Source of the DNA: Streptococcus suis S735
Lineage (GTDB): Bacteria; Bacillota; Bacilli; Lactobacillales; Streptococcaceae
Reading direction: 5' to 3'
Length of the DNA stretch: 64,000 bases
Assembly: GCF_000294495.1 (NCBI RefSeq)
Contig: NC_018526.1
Location: 1,736,001-1,800,000 of the forward strand
Shown: in pieces, positions 1-11,673 of the stretch
Layout: every line of letters starts with the position of its first letter
Numbering within the stretch: the stretch's first letter is position 1
Program-made: the position numbers and the translations under genes
Notes under the pieces: model-generated
What the model was told of the DNA's origin: nothing
Databases searched by the model: none
Seen by the model: only the letters and a program-made list of their open reading frames with translations

Positions 1-460
1 TGGCCATCAATTCCGGCATTTGACGCAAAAATTGACCAAATTCTTGTGAACTTTCAATCTTGGTGGATTTCATAACAGTTTTTTCTTCAACCGTTCGAAT
101 TTTGGAAACGGATTTATTGATGTCCAAAATGGTTTCTTTTTCAAGATTCTGGTGTTTTTCAACCAAGCGGTTTGCTTTCTTCATCAAGGCCTGATTGCGC
201 TCTTCAATAACAACGATATGACTTTTACTAGCTTTCGCGGCTTGTTCAGCCTGACGAAGTTGGTTATACTTCATAATGATATGGAGAATGAAACTCGTTA
301 GTATACCAGCAATCACAGTAAAACCTGGAAAAGGTTCGTAAATACCTGATGATGATTCCGGTGTGGCAAAAGATAAGATCAATGTCCACAAGATAGTAGA
401 AAGCAGTACTAGACCAATTCCTTTTAATAACTCAACTAAAATATTTCTTTTTTTCATCAT
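1..460 (-). CDS. Hypothetical membrane protein with coiled coil (3' end outside window)
   Basis: This reading frame lies directly downstream of polC on the same strand and runs off the left edge. Two ATG codons stand in tandem at 460-458 and 457-455 behind an AAAAAAGGAA ribosome site that overlaps the polC stop; the second ATG has the better spacing. The first 65 or so residues contain two hydrophobic segments (around residues 8-30 and 43-60). A basic, Glu/Lys/Gln-rich stretch follows that looks like a coiled coil. I do not recognise the family. An anchored protein with a cytoplasmic coiled coil, co-transcribed with polC, is all that can be said. Confidence 0.7.
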   Translation of the reverse strand, partial: MMKKRNILVELLKGIGLVLLSTILWTLILSFATPESSSGIYEPFPGFTVIAGILTSFILHIIMKYNQLRQAEQAAKASKSHIVVIEERNQALMKKANRLVEKHQNLEKETILDINKSVSKIRTVEEKTVMKSTKIESSQEFGQFLRQMPELMA

Positions 461-468
461 TTCCTTTT

Positions 469-3400
469 TTAAAACAAATCATCAAAGAGACTCAACTGGT
501 TATCCTCTGGCATTTTACCGAGGATGCCCATTTCATCCATTTTTTCAACAAGCGTACCTGACAATCCACCACGTTTACGGAGTTCTGTCTTGGAGAGAAA
601 TTCTCCTTCGGCACGCGCCGCCACAACCTGCTTGGCAACGTTCTCTCCCAGACCATCCATAGCGACAAATGGTGGGATGAGGGTATCTTCTTCAATCAGA
701 AAGTCGGTCGCATGGGATTTGTAGAGGTCCAACTTACCGAACTTGAAGCCACGTTCCAGCATTTCATTTACCAATTCAAGTGTGGTATAGAGATCCTGCT
801 CAACGTTCGAAGCTTCATTGTTTTTCTTCTTGAGGGCGATTTCTTCCATCTTAGCCTTGACTCGTTCCAAGCCACCGGACATGGTTGCCAAATCAAATGC
901 CTTGGCCCGAATAGAGAAATAAGCGCAATAGTAGTAAAGTGGGTGATGAACCTTGAAATAGGCAACCCGCAAGGCCATCATAACGTAGGCAGCCGCGTGG
1001 GCTTTAGGGAACATGTACTTGATTTTTCCACAGGATTCGATGTACCAGTCTGGCACCTTGTTATCCTTCATGGCTTGAATGTAGCCATTTCGCTCTTCCT
1101 CAGAAATCTTGAGCCACAAGCCCTTCCGCACCCGCTCCATGATATTAAAGGCCATCTTAGGTGGCAAACCTGCGTGCATGAGGTAAACCATGATGTCATC
1201 CCGACAACCGATAACAGTAGATAGATTAGCAATTCCTGCCTTAATCAAGTCCTGGGCATTGCCCAACCAAACGTCTGTACCGTGCGATAGACCAGATAAC
1301 TGCAAGAGTTCCGAAAAAGTGGTCGGTTTGGTTTCCTCCACCATCCCCCGTACAAAGTTGGTTCCAAATTCAGGAATGCCCAGCATACCTGTCGGTGTCC
1401 CAATCTGCTCTGGGGTAACACCCAGAATTTCCGTACCAGAAAAAAGAGCCATAACCCCCTTATCATCAGCAGGAATAGTTTGCGGATCGATGCCTGACAA
1501 GTCCTGCAACTTCCGAACCATGGTTGGATCATCGTGTCCCAGAATATCGAGTTTCAAGACGTTTTCATCAATATCGTGGAAGTTAAAGTGGGTGGTCTGC
1601 CAGCTGGCTGTCACATCATCGGCAGGATACTGAACAGGGGTAAAGTCATAGACATCCATGTAGTCAGGAAATACAATAATTCCCCCTGGGTGCTGACCAG
1701 TCGTTCGTTTGACACCAGCTGCTCCAGCAGCCAGGCGTTCTACTTCCACATCTCTATAGAATTTGCCATAATCCCGCTCATAGCCTCGGACAAAACCATA
1801 GGCAGTCTTGGCAGCTACCGTACCAACCGTTCCTGCACGGAAGGCATTTTCTTCACCAAAAATATCCCGAACATCCAAATGGGCAGACGGTTGGTCATCC
1901 CCTGAGAAGTTCAAGTCAATATCGGGAACCTTGTCTCCATCGAAACCAAGGAAGGTCTCGAAAGGAATGTCCTGTCCATCTTTTTTATACTTGGTCCCAC
2001 ACTTTTCACAATCCTTGTCTGGCAGGTCAAAACCTGAACCATAGGAACCATCTGTGATAAATTCACTGTGTTGACAATTTGGACAGACATAGTGAGGAGG
2101 CATAGGGTTTACTTCGGTAATCCCAATCATGGTCGCAACGAAACTGGAGCCGACAGACCCCCGTGAACCCACCAGGTAGCCCCGCTCGTTGGAACGGTGC
2201 ACCAACATCTGCGATGCCAGGTAAATCACGGCGAATCCATTACCTAAAATGGAAGTCAGTTCCTTTTCGATTCGCAGGTCGATAATGTCTGGCAAGGGGT
2301 TGCCATAAATCTCAAAGGCTTTCTGATAGGTCAATTCCGCGACCGTTTCCTCGGCCTTCTCAATATAAGGCGTATAAAGGTCGGTCTTAACCACCTGAAC
2401 ATCTTCAAACCGGTCCAGCATGGCATTGGGATTGGTAATGACAATCTCACGGGCCAGACTTTCTCCCAAGAATGCAAACTCGTCCAACATCTCGCTGGTC
2501 GTTCTAAAGTGGGCTTTTGGCAGTGGTGCTGGCTGAGCGTTTTCACCATTTCCGATGGTCCAGTTAATCGGTGCCCCTTGACCTAGAGCACGAACAATGA
2601 TTTCCCGATAAATTTCCTCTTCTGGGTCAATGTAGTGGACATTTCCAGTCGCCAGAACAGGCAGACCTGCCCTACGTCCTACCTCAATCAACTGCTTGAT
2701 AGTCTCTTCAATCTCTGCCATGTCCTTAAACTGCTCCTTGGCAATCATGGGAGCATAGAGGGCAGGTGGCATAACTTCGATAAAATCATAATAGGCTGCC
2801 GTTTTAACCGCTTCATCTATCCCTTTGGAGAGCAAGTCATCGAAGACCTCACCCTCTTGACAGGCTGTTCCCAATATTAAACCTTCACGATGGGCATTGA
2901 GAACGGTCCGTGGAATACGTGGAACTCCCTCAAAATACTTGGTATTGGAAAGAGAGACCAGTTTGAACATATTTTTCAAACCAACCTGATTAATCACATA
3001 GAGCGTGGCATGCTTGACACGAGCCTTCTTATAGGAATCCTCCGCAATCAGCTCCGTATTTAGCTGGTTGAGATTGGTCAAATTGTGCTTCTCCAGAGCA
3101 TCTTTTAGGAAGATGAAGAGCAGGCGCCCTGTCGCCTCCGCATCGTAGTTGGCCATGTGGTGGTGTTCAAGAGCAACACCAAACCGCTTGGTGAGAGGAC
3201 CTAAACCATGACGCTTAAAGTCGGGGTAAAGGTTACGAGCAAATTCCAAGGTATCAATGACAGGCTGGCTAATAATAGGTAAGCCTGCTCGTTCATAGTT
3301 GACATTCATAAAGCCAACGTCAAAGGTCGCGTTGTGGGCAACCATGACGGAATCTTGACAGAAATCTTGAAACTCACGCAGGACTTGTTCTAGAGGTTTA

Positions 3401-4860
3401 GAACCACGCACATGCTCATCTGTGATTCCTGTCAGATCTGTTGTAAATTGACTGAGCGGATGACCTGGATCGATAAACTCATCAAATTCTGCAATGATAT
3501 TGCCCTTGTGCATCTTAGACGCCGCAATCTGAATCAGGGCATTGTTGACTGCAGACAGACCGGTTGTTTCCACGTCAAAGACCACATAGGTGGCATCAGA
3601 CAGGACTACATCTGCTTCGTTGTAAGCAATGGGCACAGAGTCCTCGACAATATTAGCCTCCATCCCGAAGAGGGGCTTAATCCCAGCTTTACGAGCAGCA
3701 TGATAGCCATGGGGGAAGGACTGGACATTGCCGTGGTCGGTAATGGCCACCGCCTTGTGTCCCCAGGCTGCCGCACGCGCCACCAAGTCCTCAACGGCAG
3801 GCAGGGCATCCATAGTGGACATGTTGGTATGGGCATGAAACTCAACCCGCTTCTCACCCTCAGGCATGAGATCTTTGCGGATTTCCTTCTTGACCTCTTG
3901 GACTTCCTGTACGTTCATAGTCAAATCACGAGTGAAATTATTGGTTTCCACATTGCCTCGCACCCGCAGCCAGTTTCCCTTTTTGACCATATCAAACTTC
4001 TGAGCCTCTTCCTCATTCTTAGCCCACTTCTGCAAGGTGAAGGACGAAGTATAGTCGGTCATCTTAAAGTTGATAATGACCCGCCCCGTCTTGGTCGTCT
4101 TCTGCTCGACCTCAAAGACCAGTCCCTCAAAGACAATCCGATTCTCCTCGCTATCCACCTCAATCATAGGCGTAATCTCAGCCTTTTCGATATTGACCTT
4201 GGCAGGACGATTTTTCTTATATTCTGGGACAAATGGCTGAGCTGCCTCTGGTGGTGGCGCCATTTGAGCTAGTTGTTCAAGGGCCGCCAAGTTTTCTTCA
4301 TTAGCCTGCTGGTAAATTTCTGCATTTTGCGCATGGAAAATCTCCGCTTGTTGCTGCGTCATTTCCTGACAGACTTGGATGTCCACCGCAAGATTACCAA
4401 AACCAAATCGCTTGTATTGCTCCACAAGATTTGGCAGATGATTCTTCCGAAAATGATCTGTGTCAATGGTTTCAGGACCTTTTATCCACAAAACACCATC
4501 TCTATAAGCCACCTCTAATGGCTGAAAAAGGGCCTTGAAGCCTGCACTCTGGCACAAATCTTCCGTAAAAGCTTCTGGATAATATGCTTCTACCAAACCA
4601 GCTTCAAAAGCCTCCGCATCGCTGACAATAGAAAATTGAATCTTATTGCCCACCTTTTCAAACTCCGTCGCCAAACGAGCCTTGAAGAGTTGATAGTCCA
4701 TGAGCGGCAAGGGGGTTTCAAAACGGAAGGTAAATTCCCAAAGTTTGCTAACCTTGTGCAAGACTACTTTCTCAATCGTTGCAGTCGAAAAAGCCCCTGA
4801 TTGTCGTGCATCAAGAGGCATTCCGATTTGTTGTAGCAAGAGTTGAAACTTATCTGACAT
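469..4860 (-). CDS. polC: DNA polymerase III PolC-type alpha subunit
   Basis: This is the essential Gram-positive replicative polymerase that extends DNA at the fork and carries its own 3'-5' proofreading exonuclease. The 1463 residues are typical of PolC. In order there is an N-terminal domain, an OB fold around residues 240-320, and a split PHP domain starting at the FHAHTNMS motif near 341. The DnaQ-like exonuclease is inserted there (FDVETTGLS near 428, YDAEATG further on) and is followed by the polymerase core. A four-cysteine zinc-binding segment (CPNC...CEKCG) lies near the middle of the polymerase part, and the C terminus ends in a clamp-binding-like QLSLFDDLF. The promoter has only a TGGTAAAAT extended -10 at 4890-4898. 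The gene is intact. Confidence 0.98.
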
Positions 4861-4928
4861 ACTTATTTCCTTTGTAGTTCGTTAGAAACATTTTACCATA
4901 AATGAGGTATTTTTTCCTGAGTCAGGAA

Positions 4929-4958
4929 GAAAAAACTCTCAGGTTCATTTCCTGAGAG
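4929..4958 (-). terminator. Rho-independent terminator of dhaS-dhaQ
   Basis: On the minus strand the arms CTCTCAGG and CCTGAGAG (8 bp, 7-nt loop) are followed by a run of T. It lies 27 bases beyond the dhaQ stop and separates this operon from polC. Confidence 0.85.
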
Positions 4959-4984
4959 ATCTGATTTCTATAGAAATTGGTAGC

Positions 4985-5974
4985 CTACCAAGCCGCAGCT
5001 TCTGTCGGTGCTTCTAAAAAGTCCAGCCATTTTCGATCCTTGACACGACAGAGGGTGACAGAAATTCCTCCCATATCAAGACTGGTCATAAATTTACCTG
5101 TTTTTACATAGGAAAGCTGTAAACCTTCTAGCTCTAGAAATTGGCAAATGTCGTTCAAAAAGATTCCTTGCTCAACCTCGGACATAGATCCAAGATTATT
5201 GACCAGAAGAATATAGTCTTCCCCTTCCTTCCAGCGGAATTTTAATTTTAATTTGTTCACAATTTCGTTGGCTAACTGCTCAGAGGATTCAAAACGAACG
5301 GTCCGATAGCCTTCTTCTCCATGGATACCGATACCGTAAGATATTTGTCCCTCCTCCAAATCAAACAAAGGCAGGGCAGCATTGGGCAAATAGGCCGACT
5401 TGGTTGCAAAACCGATGGTCGCAATCTCTGTTGCCAGAGACAGTCCCAGCTGTTCCAATTCATCTAGGCTATAGCCAGTAAGGGCAGCAGCTCCTAATAT
5501 CTTATGAAGTAGAATGGTCCCTGCAAGCCCCCTATGCCGCATACGGAAATTATTCTTAGTATCGACCGAAATATCATCATGGGATACAATGTACTTGACT
5601 GCAATTCCCTCCTGCCGAGCCAATTCGATGGCTTTTCTAAAAGAGATAAGGTCTGCCTCAAAGTTTTTTACAATCAGAAAAACTCCCTTGCCCTTATCTA
5701 CTGCGCGAATGGCTGCAAATACTTCTTCAGCGGTTGGGGGCGTAAATATTTCACCATATACTGCAGCAGTCAGCATACCCTTTCCGACAAATCCAATATG
5801 TGCCGGTTCGTGCCCCGATCCACCACCTGAAATAATTGGAACTAAATGGTCATCCTGCACTTTCTGAAGCACAATCGGAAGTCCCTTCACTTTCTTCACT
5901 TTAGGATTAGTTCGACAGAAACCATCCAAATAATCTTCAATAATTGTTGCCTGTCTATTTCTAATAAACACCAT
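4985..5974 (-). CDS. dhaQ: DhaQ-like dihydroxyacetone-binding coactivator (DhaK paralogue)
   Basis: This is a 329-residue homologue of the DhaK subunit, the same length as the dhaK product at 6683. It keeps the GGGSGHEPAHIGFVGKGML signature and the GIGIHGEEGY histidine that binds dihydroxyacetone covalently in the family. The gene follows dhaS by 10 bases. In Lactococcus lactis, DhaQ binds dihydroxyacetone and activates the TetR-type regulator DhaS, and the linkage here supports that role. The region around the DhaK catalytic Asp reads NFEADL instead of NYSGDI, so the Asp is kept but its context has diverged. It could alternatively be a second kinase subunit, but no extra DhaL or DhaM accompanies it. 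Start chosen on a TAGGAG ribosome site. Confidence 0.85.
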   Translation of the reverse strand: MVFIRNRQATIIEDYLDGFCRTNPKVKKVKGLPIVLQKVQDDHLVPIISGGGSGHEPAHIGFVGKGMLTAAVYGEIFTPPTAEEVFAAIRAVDKGKGVFLIVKNFEADLISFRKAIELARQEGIAVKYIVSHDDISVDTKNNFRMRHRGLAGTILLHKILGAAALTGYSLDELEQLGLSLATEIATIGFATKSAYLPNAALPLFDLEEGQISYGIGIHGEEGYRTVRFESSEQLANEIVNKLKLKFRWKEGEDYILLVNNLGSMSEVEQGIFLNDICQFLELEGLQLSYVKTGKFMTSLDMGGISVTLCRVKDRKWLDFLEAPTEAAAW

Positions 5975-5984
5975 ATATTAACTC

Positions 5985-6530
5985 CTACAAAATCACAAAC
6001 GACTCGCGAACAAGAGCCACCATTTGCTTCCAATAACTGTGAATCTGACAAGGTGACTGTGTCAGTCCTTCCTTTATCAGTCCAATCCAAGCATTAGCAT
6101 GATAGAGAATCAAAAAATGCTTATCCTGTTGGGAAATCATTTTACCCTCCTGGAGCTGGTACTCGTTGATAATTTTCTCCATCAAAACCATAAAGTAGCC
6201 TTCTAAATAGCTGACAAAATCATTTTGCCCCTTAATCTCAAAGAGTTGCCTATAGAAAGATTGGTTACTCTCGATGTAGTACAACAGCTCATCCAGAAGC
6301 TTGATTCCACTAATATAGGTCAGATTGTCAGTTACCTGCTCCTGCAATTCTGTCTCAAATATCCAGTCCAGCAACTCATACTTGTCTAAAAAATGGTTGT
6401 AAAAGGTTTGACGACGAATCCCTGCTTCCTGCATGATGTCGACAACTGAGATTTTATCAAAGGATTTTTGGGATAGCTGTTTTTTAAAAGCCTTTGCAAT
6501 CCTTTTCTTTGTAATCAACGAGGTTGGCAT
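5985..6530 (-). CDS. dhaS: DhaS-type TetR family transcriptional activator
   Basis: This 181-residue TetR-family protein has an N-terminal helix-turn-helix (about residues 10-55, ending in a RRQTFYNHF recognition-helix motif typical of the family) and a divergent ligand/dimer domain. It is transcribed away from dhaK and followed at once by dhaQ. In L. lactis the DhaS-DhaQ-dihydroxyacetone complex activates the kinase operon. The intergenic region holds an inverted repeat of the same layout as the published DhaS site, which strengthens the call. A TATAAT -10 lies on the minus strand at 6565-6570. Confidence 0.87.
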   Translation of the reverse strand: MPTSLITKKRIAKAFKKQLSQKSFDKISVVDIMQEAGIRRQTFYNHFLDKYELLDWIFETELQEQVTDNLTYISGIKLLDELLYYIESNQSFYRQLFEIKGQNDFVSYLEGYFMVLMEKIINEYQLQEGKMISQQDKHFLILYHANAWIGLIKEGLTQSPCQIHSYWKQMVALVRESFVIL

Positions 6531-6597
6531 ATGTCACTTGTCACTTCCTTTCGCTTCCTCTTTATTATACCCTATCATGCTTTTCTTTGGAACAAAA

Positions 6598-6621
6598 GGG
6601 ACACTTTGGACAATCTGTCCC
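6598..6621. promoter_or_regulatory. Probable DhaS operator between dhaS and dhaK
   Basis: The sequence is GGACACTT-N6-ATCTGTCC inside a longer GGGACA...TGTCCC inverted repeat. It closely follows the L. lactis DhaS operator layout, as I recall it GGACACAT-N6-ATTTGTCC. It lies about 25 bases upstream of the weak -10 (TAAAAT, 6645-6650) of dhaK, a suitable place for an activator. Confidence 0.8.
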
Positions 6622-6648
6622 TTCCTTTTTTCTTTTGGACAATGTAAA

Positions 6649-6663
6649 ATGAAAGCGCAAACA
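6649..6663 (+). promoter_or_regulatory. CcpA cre box at the dhaK promoter
   Basis: ATGAAAGCGCAAACA fits the cre consensus WTGNAARCGNWWWCW at every position. It overlaps the end of the -10 element and the likely start of transcription, so bound CcpA should repress. The dhaK ribosome site begins only a few bases further on. Confidence 0.8.
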
Positions 6664-6682
6664 ATAACAAAGGAGTTTTCTC

Positions 6683-7672
6683 ATGAAAAAAATTATCAAT
6701 CAACCCGAACATGTCGTTGATGAAATGTTAAAAGGACTTGTCTTTATGCACCAAGATCTTGTCGATCGTATCGATGGATTTGATGTGATTATCCGCAAGG
6801 CTGAAAAAACTGGTAAAGTCGGCATCATCTCAGGAGGTGGCTCTGGTCACGAACCTTCTCATGCAGGCTTTGTCGGCAAGGGCATGTTGTCCGCCGCTGT
6901 ATGTGGCGCAGTATTTACCTCACCAACACCAGACCAAATCTTAGAAGCCATCAAGGCTGCTGACGAGGGAGCTGGCGTCTTTATGGTCATCAAAAACTAC
7001 TCCGGCGACATCATGAACTTTGAGATGGCACAAGAATTGGCGGAAATGGAGGGCATCGAAGTGGCCAGTGTCATCGTGGACGATGACATCGCTGTGGAAA
7101 ATAGTCTCTATACCCAAGGCCGTCGTGGTGTAGCTGGTACCATCCTTGTCCACAAGATTCTCGGTCACGCTGCAACAACTGGCAAATCTCTAGCAGAAAT
7201 CAAGGAACTGGCTGACCGTCTCGTCCCACAAATCAAGACTATCGGCTTAGCCCTATCAGGTGCTACGGTACCAGAAGTGGGCAAACCAGGCTTCGTCCTT
7301 GAAGAGGATGAATTTGAATACGGTGTCGGTATCCATGGTGAACCTGGCTATAAGAAAGAAAAACTCCAACCATCTGCTAAATTGGCTGAAGAATTGGTTG
7401 AGAAATTGGCAGAAGGCTTTGATATTCAAGATGGCGAACACTATGGTGTCCTTATCAACGGTCTCGGCGCAACTCCTCTCATGGAACAATATGTCTTTGC
7501 CAACGACGTTGCTCAATTGCTGGCTAAAAAAGGTGTGGTCGTTGACTACAAGAAAATCGGTAACTACATGACATCGATTGATATGGCTGGACTGTCATTG
7601 ACCTTAATCAAACTAGAAGACCCAAGCTGGATTGACGCTTTGCAGGCCCCTGTTGAAGTGGTAGCTTGGTAG
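6683..7672 (+). CDS. dhaK: Dihydroxyacetone kinase, substrate-binding subunit DhaK
   Basis: DhaK binds dihydroxyacetone through a histidine hemiaminal so that DhaL can phosphorylate it using phosphate relayed by DhaM from the PTS. Visible signatures are GGGSGHEPSHAGFVGKGML near residue 51 (catalytic His), NYSGDIMNF (catalytic Asp) and YGVGIHGEPGY (substrate-binding His). The length of 329 residues is normal. It starts a four-gene operon dhaK-dhaL-dhaM-glpF, with a cre box and a DhaS-type operator just upstream. Start chosen on AAAGGAG seven bases before the ATG. Confidence 0.96.
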   Translation: MKKIINQPEHVVDEMLKGLVFMHQDLVDRIDGFDVIIRKAEKTGKVGIISGGGSGHEPSHAGFVGKGMLSAAVCGAVFTSPTPDQILEAIKAADEGAGVFMVIKNYSGDIMNFEMAQELAEMEGIEVASVIVDDDIAVENSLYTQGRRGVAGTILVHKILGHAATTGKSLAEIKELADRLVPQIKTIGLALSGATVPEVGKPGFVLEEDEFEYGVGIHGEPGYKKEKLQPSAKLAEELVEKLAEGFDIQDGEHYGVLINGLGATPLMEQYVFANDVAQLLAKKGVVVDYKKIGNYMTSIDMAGLSLTLIKLEDPSWIDALQAPVEVVAW

Positions 7673-7682
7673 GAGAAAGACT

Positions 7683-8258
7683 ATGGATGCAAAACAAGCA
7701 TTGCTCTGGATGGAAACATTCAACAAAAAAATTCAAGAAAACAAAGATTATTTGAGTGAGCTAGATTCTCCAATCGGAGATGGAGATCACGGAGGCAACA
7801 TGGCGCGAGGAATGGCTGCCGTCATGCAGGAGCTATCTGAAAAAGACTATGAGACTGCTGACCAAGTCTTTAAGGTGGTTGCCATGCAACTTCTCAGCAA
7901 GGTTGGCGGTGCTTCCGGTCCTCTCTACGGCTCTGCCTTTATGGGTATTACTAAAGCCAGTCAAGCTGGCGCTGATTTGGCAGATACGCTTCAAGCAGGT
8001 TTGGACATGATCCAAAAACGCGGCAAGGCTGAATTGGGCGAGAAAACCATGGTAGACGTGTGGATTCCTGTTATTTCTGCCCTAAGAGAAAGCCAGCTGA
8101 CAACGGAAATTATCCATAAAGCCGTTCAAGGGACAAAGGATATTGCTGCGACCAAGGGACGCGCGTCCTATGTTGGGGAAAGGTCTATTGGACACATTGA
8201 TCCAGGCTCTTTCTCATCTGGACTTCTCTTTGAAGCCATGTTGGAGGCAGGACTATGA
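7683..8258 (+). CDS. dhaL: Dihydroxyacetone kinase, ADP-binding subunit DhaL
   Basis: DhaL carries a permanently bound ADP that is rephosphorylated by DhaM, then transfers phosphate to dihydroxyacetone on DhaK. The DSPIGDGDHGGNMARGM stretch near residue 29 holds the Mg-coordinating aspartates typical of DhaL. GGASGPLYGSAF and the SYVGERSIGHIDPGS loop are also characteristic. The 191 residues are complete. It begins 10 bases after dhaK and overlaps dhaM by four bases (ATGA), consistent with coupled translation. Confidence 0.96.
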   Translation: MDAKQALLWMETFNKKIQENKDYLSELDSPIGDGDHGGNMARGMAAVMQELSEKDYETADQVFKVVAMQLLSKVGGASGPLYGSAFMGITKASQAGADLADTLQAGLDMIQKRGKAELGEKTMVDVWIPVISALRESQLTTEIIHKAVQGTKDIAATKGRASYVGERSIGHIDPGSFSSGLLFEAMLEAGL

Positions 8259-8629
8259 CAAAGGTTGGTATCTTACTCGTATCCCATTCAAAAAATTTGG
8301 CCCAGGGAATCATCGACCTAGTATCTGAAGTCGCAAAAGATATTCCCATCACCTACTGTGGCGGACTAGAAGATGGTAGCATCGGTACCAGCTTTGAAAT
8401 CGTACAAGAGCGAGTTGAAGCAAACCCTGCTGATACCCTCCTTGCCTTTTTCGACCTAGGTAGCGCCCGAATGAACATGGAACTTGCTGCCGATTTTACA
8501 GACAAACAAATTCTTATCCAAACCGTACCAGTCGTCGAAGGTTGCTATACTGCCGCAGCTCTCTTACAGGCTGGAGCTGACTTGGAGACTATTCTTGAAC
8601 AATTAAAAGAACTGACAATCAATAAATAG
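8255..8629 (+). CDS. dhaM: PTS-dependent phosphotransferase DhaM (EIIA-Man domain only)
   Basis: DhaM passes phosphate from HPr to the ADP of DhaL. This 124-residue form contains a single mannose-type EIIA domain with the phosphoryl-accepting His in VSHSKNLAQG near residue 9. It also has the family's GGLEDGSIGTSFE and FDLGSARMN segments. The HPr-like and EI-like domains of the E. coli protein are absent, as is usual in Firmicutes. It overlaps dhaL by four bases and precedes glpF by nine. Confidence 0.94.
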   Translation: MTKVGILLVSHSKNLAQGIIDLVSEVAKDIPITYCGGLEDGSIGTSFEIVQERVEANPADTLLAFFDLGSARMNMELAADFTDKQILIQTVPVVEGCYTAAALLQAGADLETILEQLKELTINK

Positions 8630-8638
8630 GAGGTCATT

Positions 8639-9349
8639 ATGAATCTGATTGGAGAATTACTTGGAACTTTCATACTAGTATTACTTGGAAACGGTGTGGT
8701 TGCATCCTGCATCCTCTCTAAAACCAAGGCTGAAAATAGCGGCTGGCTGACCATCGTACTAGGATGGGGCATCGCTGTAACAATTGCCGTCTACATATCA
8801 GGAATTTTTGGACCTGCCCACCTAAATCCAGCTGTCACTATCGCAATGGCATCTATCGGCTCCCTACCATGGGCTCAAGTCCCAGGCTTCCTACTTGCCC
8901 AATTTGCTGGAGCAATGTTGGCATCCATCGTCCTCTATCTCCATTTCTACCCACATTGGCAGGAAACAAAAGATAGCGGAACAATCCTTGCTACCTTCTC
9001 TACTGCACCAGCTCTTCGTCACACAGCTTCAAACTTGCTCGGCGAAGCTCTTGGTACAGCTGTCTTAGTCATGGGAATCCTTGCAATTGGTCCTAACAAT
9101 GTCAGCGCTGGCCTCGGCCCAATCATCGTGGGACTTATCGTATTTGCAATCGGCTTCTCACTAGGATCAACGACAGGCTACGCAGTCAATCCTGCTCGTG
9201 ATTTAGGCCCTCGTATCATGCATGCCATCCTACCCATTCCAAATAAGGGAGATTCTGACTGGTCTTATAGCTGGATCCCAGTTGCTGGCCCAATTCTTGG
9301 AGGTGTCGCAGGAGCTATCCTCTATAACATCCTACTAAATATGTTATAG
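8639..9349 (+). CDS. glpF: Glycerol/dihydroxyacetone facilitator, aquaporin family
   Basis: This 236-residue MIP-family channel has six hydrophobic membrane segments and the two half-helix motifs HLNPAVT (near residue 60) and VNPARD (near residue 185). The second motif ends in Asp, as in glycerol-conducting members. As the last gene of the dhaKLM operon it probably admits the substrate, glycerol or dihydroxyacetone. Its TAG stop lies inside the terminal repeat of the MITE-like element that follows. Paralogues of glpF are common in streptococci, so the substrate is inferred from operon context. Confidence 0.88.
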   Translation: MNLIGELLGTFILVLLGNGVVASCILSKTKAENSGWLTIVLGWGIAVTIAVYISGIFGPAHLNPAVTIAMASIGSLPWAQVPGFLLAQFAGAMLASIVLYLHFYPHWQETKDSGTILATFSTAPALRHTASNLLGEALGTAVLVMGILAIGPNNVSAGLGPIIVGLIVFAIGFSLGSTTGYAVNPARDLGPRIMHAILPIPNKGDSDWSYSWIPVAGPILGGVAGAILYNILLNML

Positions 9350-9449
9350 TCATTTGAATTAACTTTGATACATCGTCACTTTCGGCTTGCCGTACTATAG
9401 TACAGCCTGCACCTCAGTTCCTTGTCTGAAAGCTAATTCATTCGACTAT
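9346..9449. repeat. MITE-like repeat, copy 1
   Basis: This 104-bp element is nearly identical to the copy at 24899-25002. The termini are inverted repeats: the right end is TAATTCATTCGACTAT and the left end is a mutated version of its complement. The core carries the palindrome TTGCCGTACTATAGTACAG. The left end includes the glpF stop codon. Confidence 0.85.
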
Positions 9450-9495
9450 ATAAAAAATAGGCTTGGGTGACTAGAACCACTCCCATTTTATCAAC

Positions 9496-9527
9496 AAAGA
9501 CTTGGCTATCATCAACCAAGTCTTTTT
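9496..9527 (+). terminator. Bidirectional terminator between glpF and proS
   Basis: The arms AAAGACTTGG and CCAAGTCTTT (10 bp) have a run of T on the plus side and A-rich flank on the other. The two operons converge here, so it can serve both. Confidence 0.85.
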
Positions 9528-9530
9528 CTG

Positions 9531-11490
<1,960 letters not shown>

Positions 11491-11500
<10 letters not shown>

Positions 11501-11660
11501 TCAATTCCTTTCATCTTTTGTTTATCAGGAATGCACAGGTTTCAGCCCGTGTTCAGTTCCTTTCTTAGTTTTCAGAATATCCTGCGTTCAGCACGCATTC
11601 AATTCCTTTCGTATTTTTCAGAATATCCTGCGTTTAGCACGCATTCAATTCCTTTCATAA
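11491..11660 (-). repeat. Tandem array of Shine-Dalgarno/mini-ORF repeats
   Basis: There are four imperfect copies starting at 11491, 11543, 11589 and 11635 (spacing 52, 46 and 46 bp). On the minus strand the unit reads GAAAGGAATTGAATGCGTGC, then a frame that ends in TGA after eight codons (MRAERRIF or MRAKRRIF). The copy at 11543 has lost its ATG. The copy at 11491 reads through into the 34-codon frame that ends at proS. The array fills the space between the eep stop and proS. Confidence 0.85.
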
Positions 11661-11673
11661 ATTTCAAATTATC

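Noticed and set aside
3412..4272. A 286-codon open frame on the plus strand inside polC
   Set aside because: It is antisense to a well-conserved part of polC, with no ribosome site or family resemblance.
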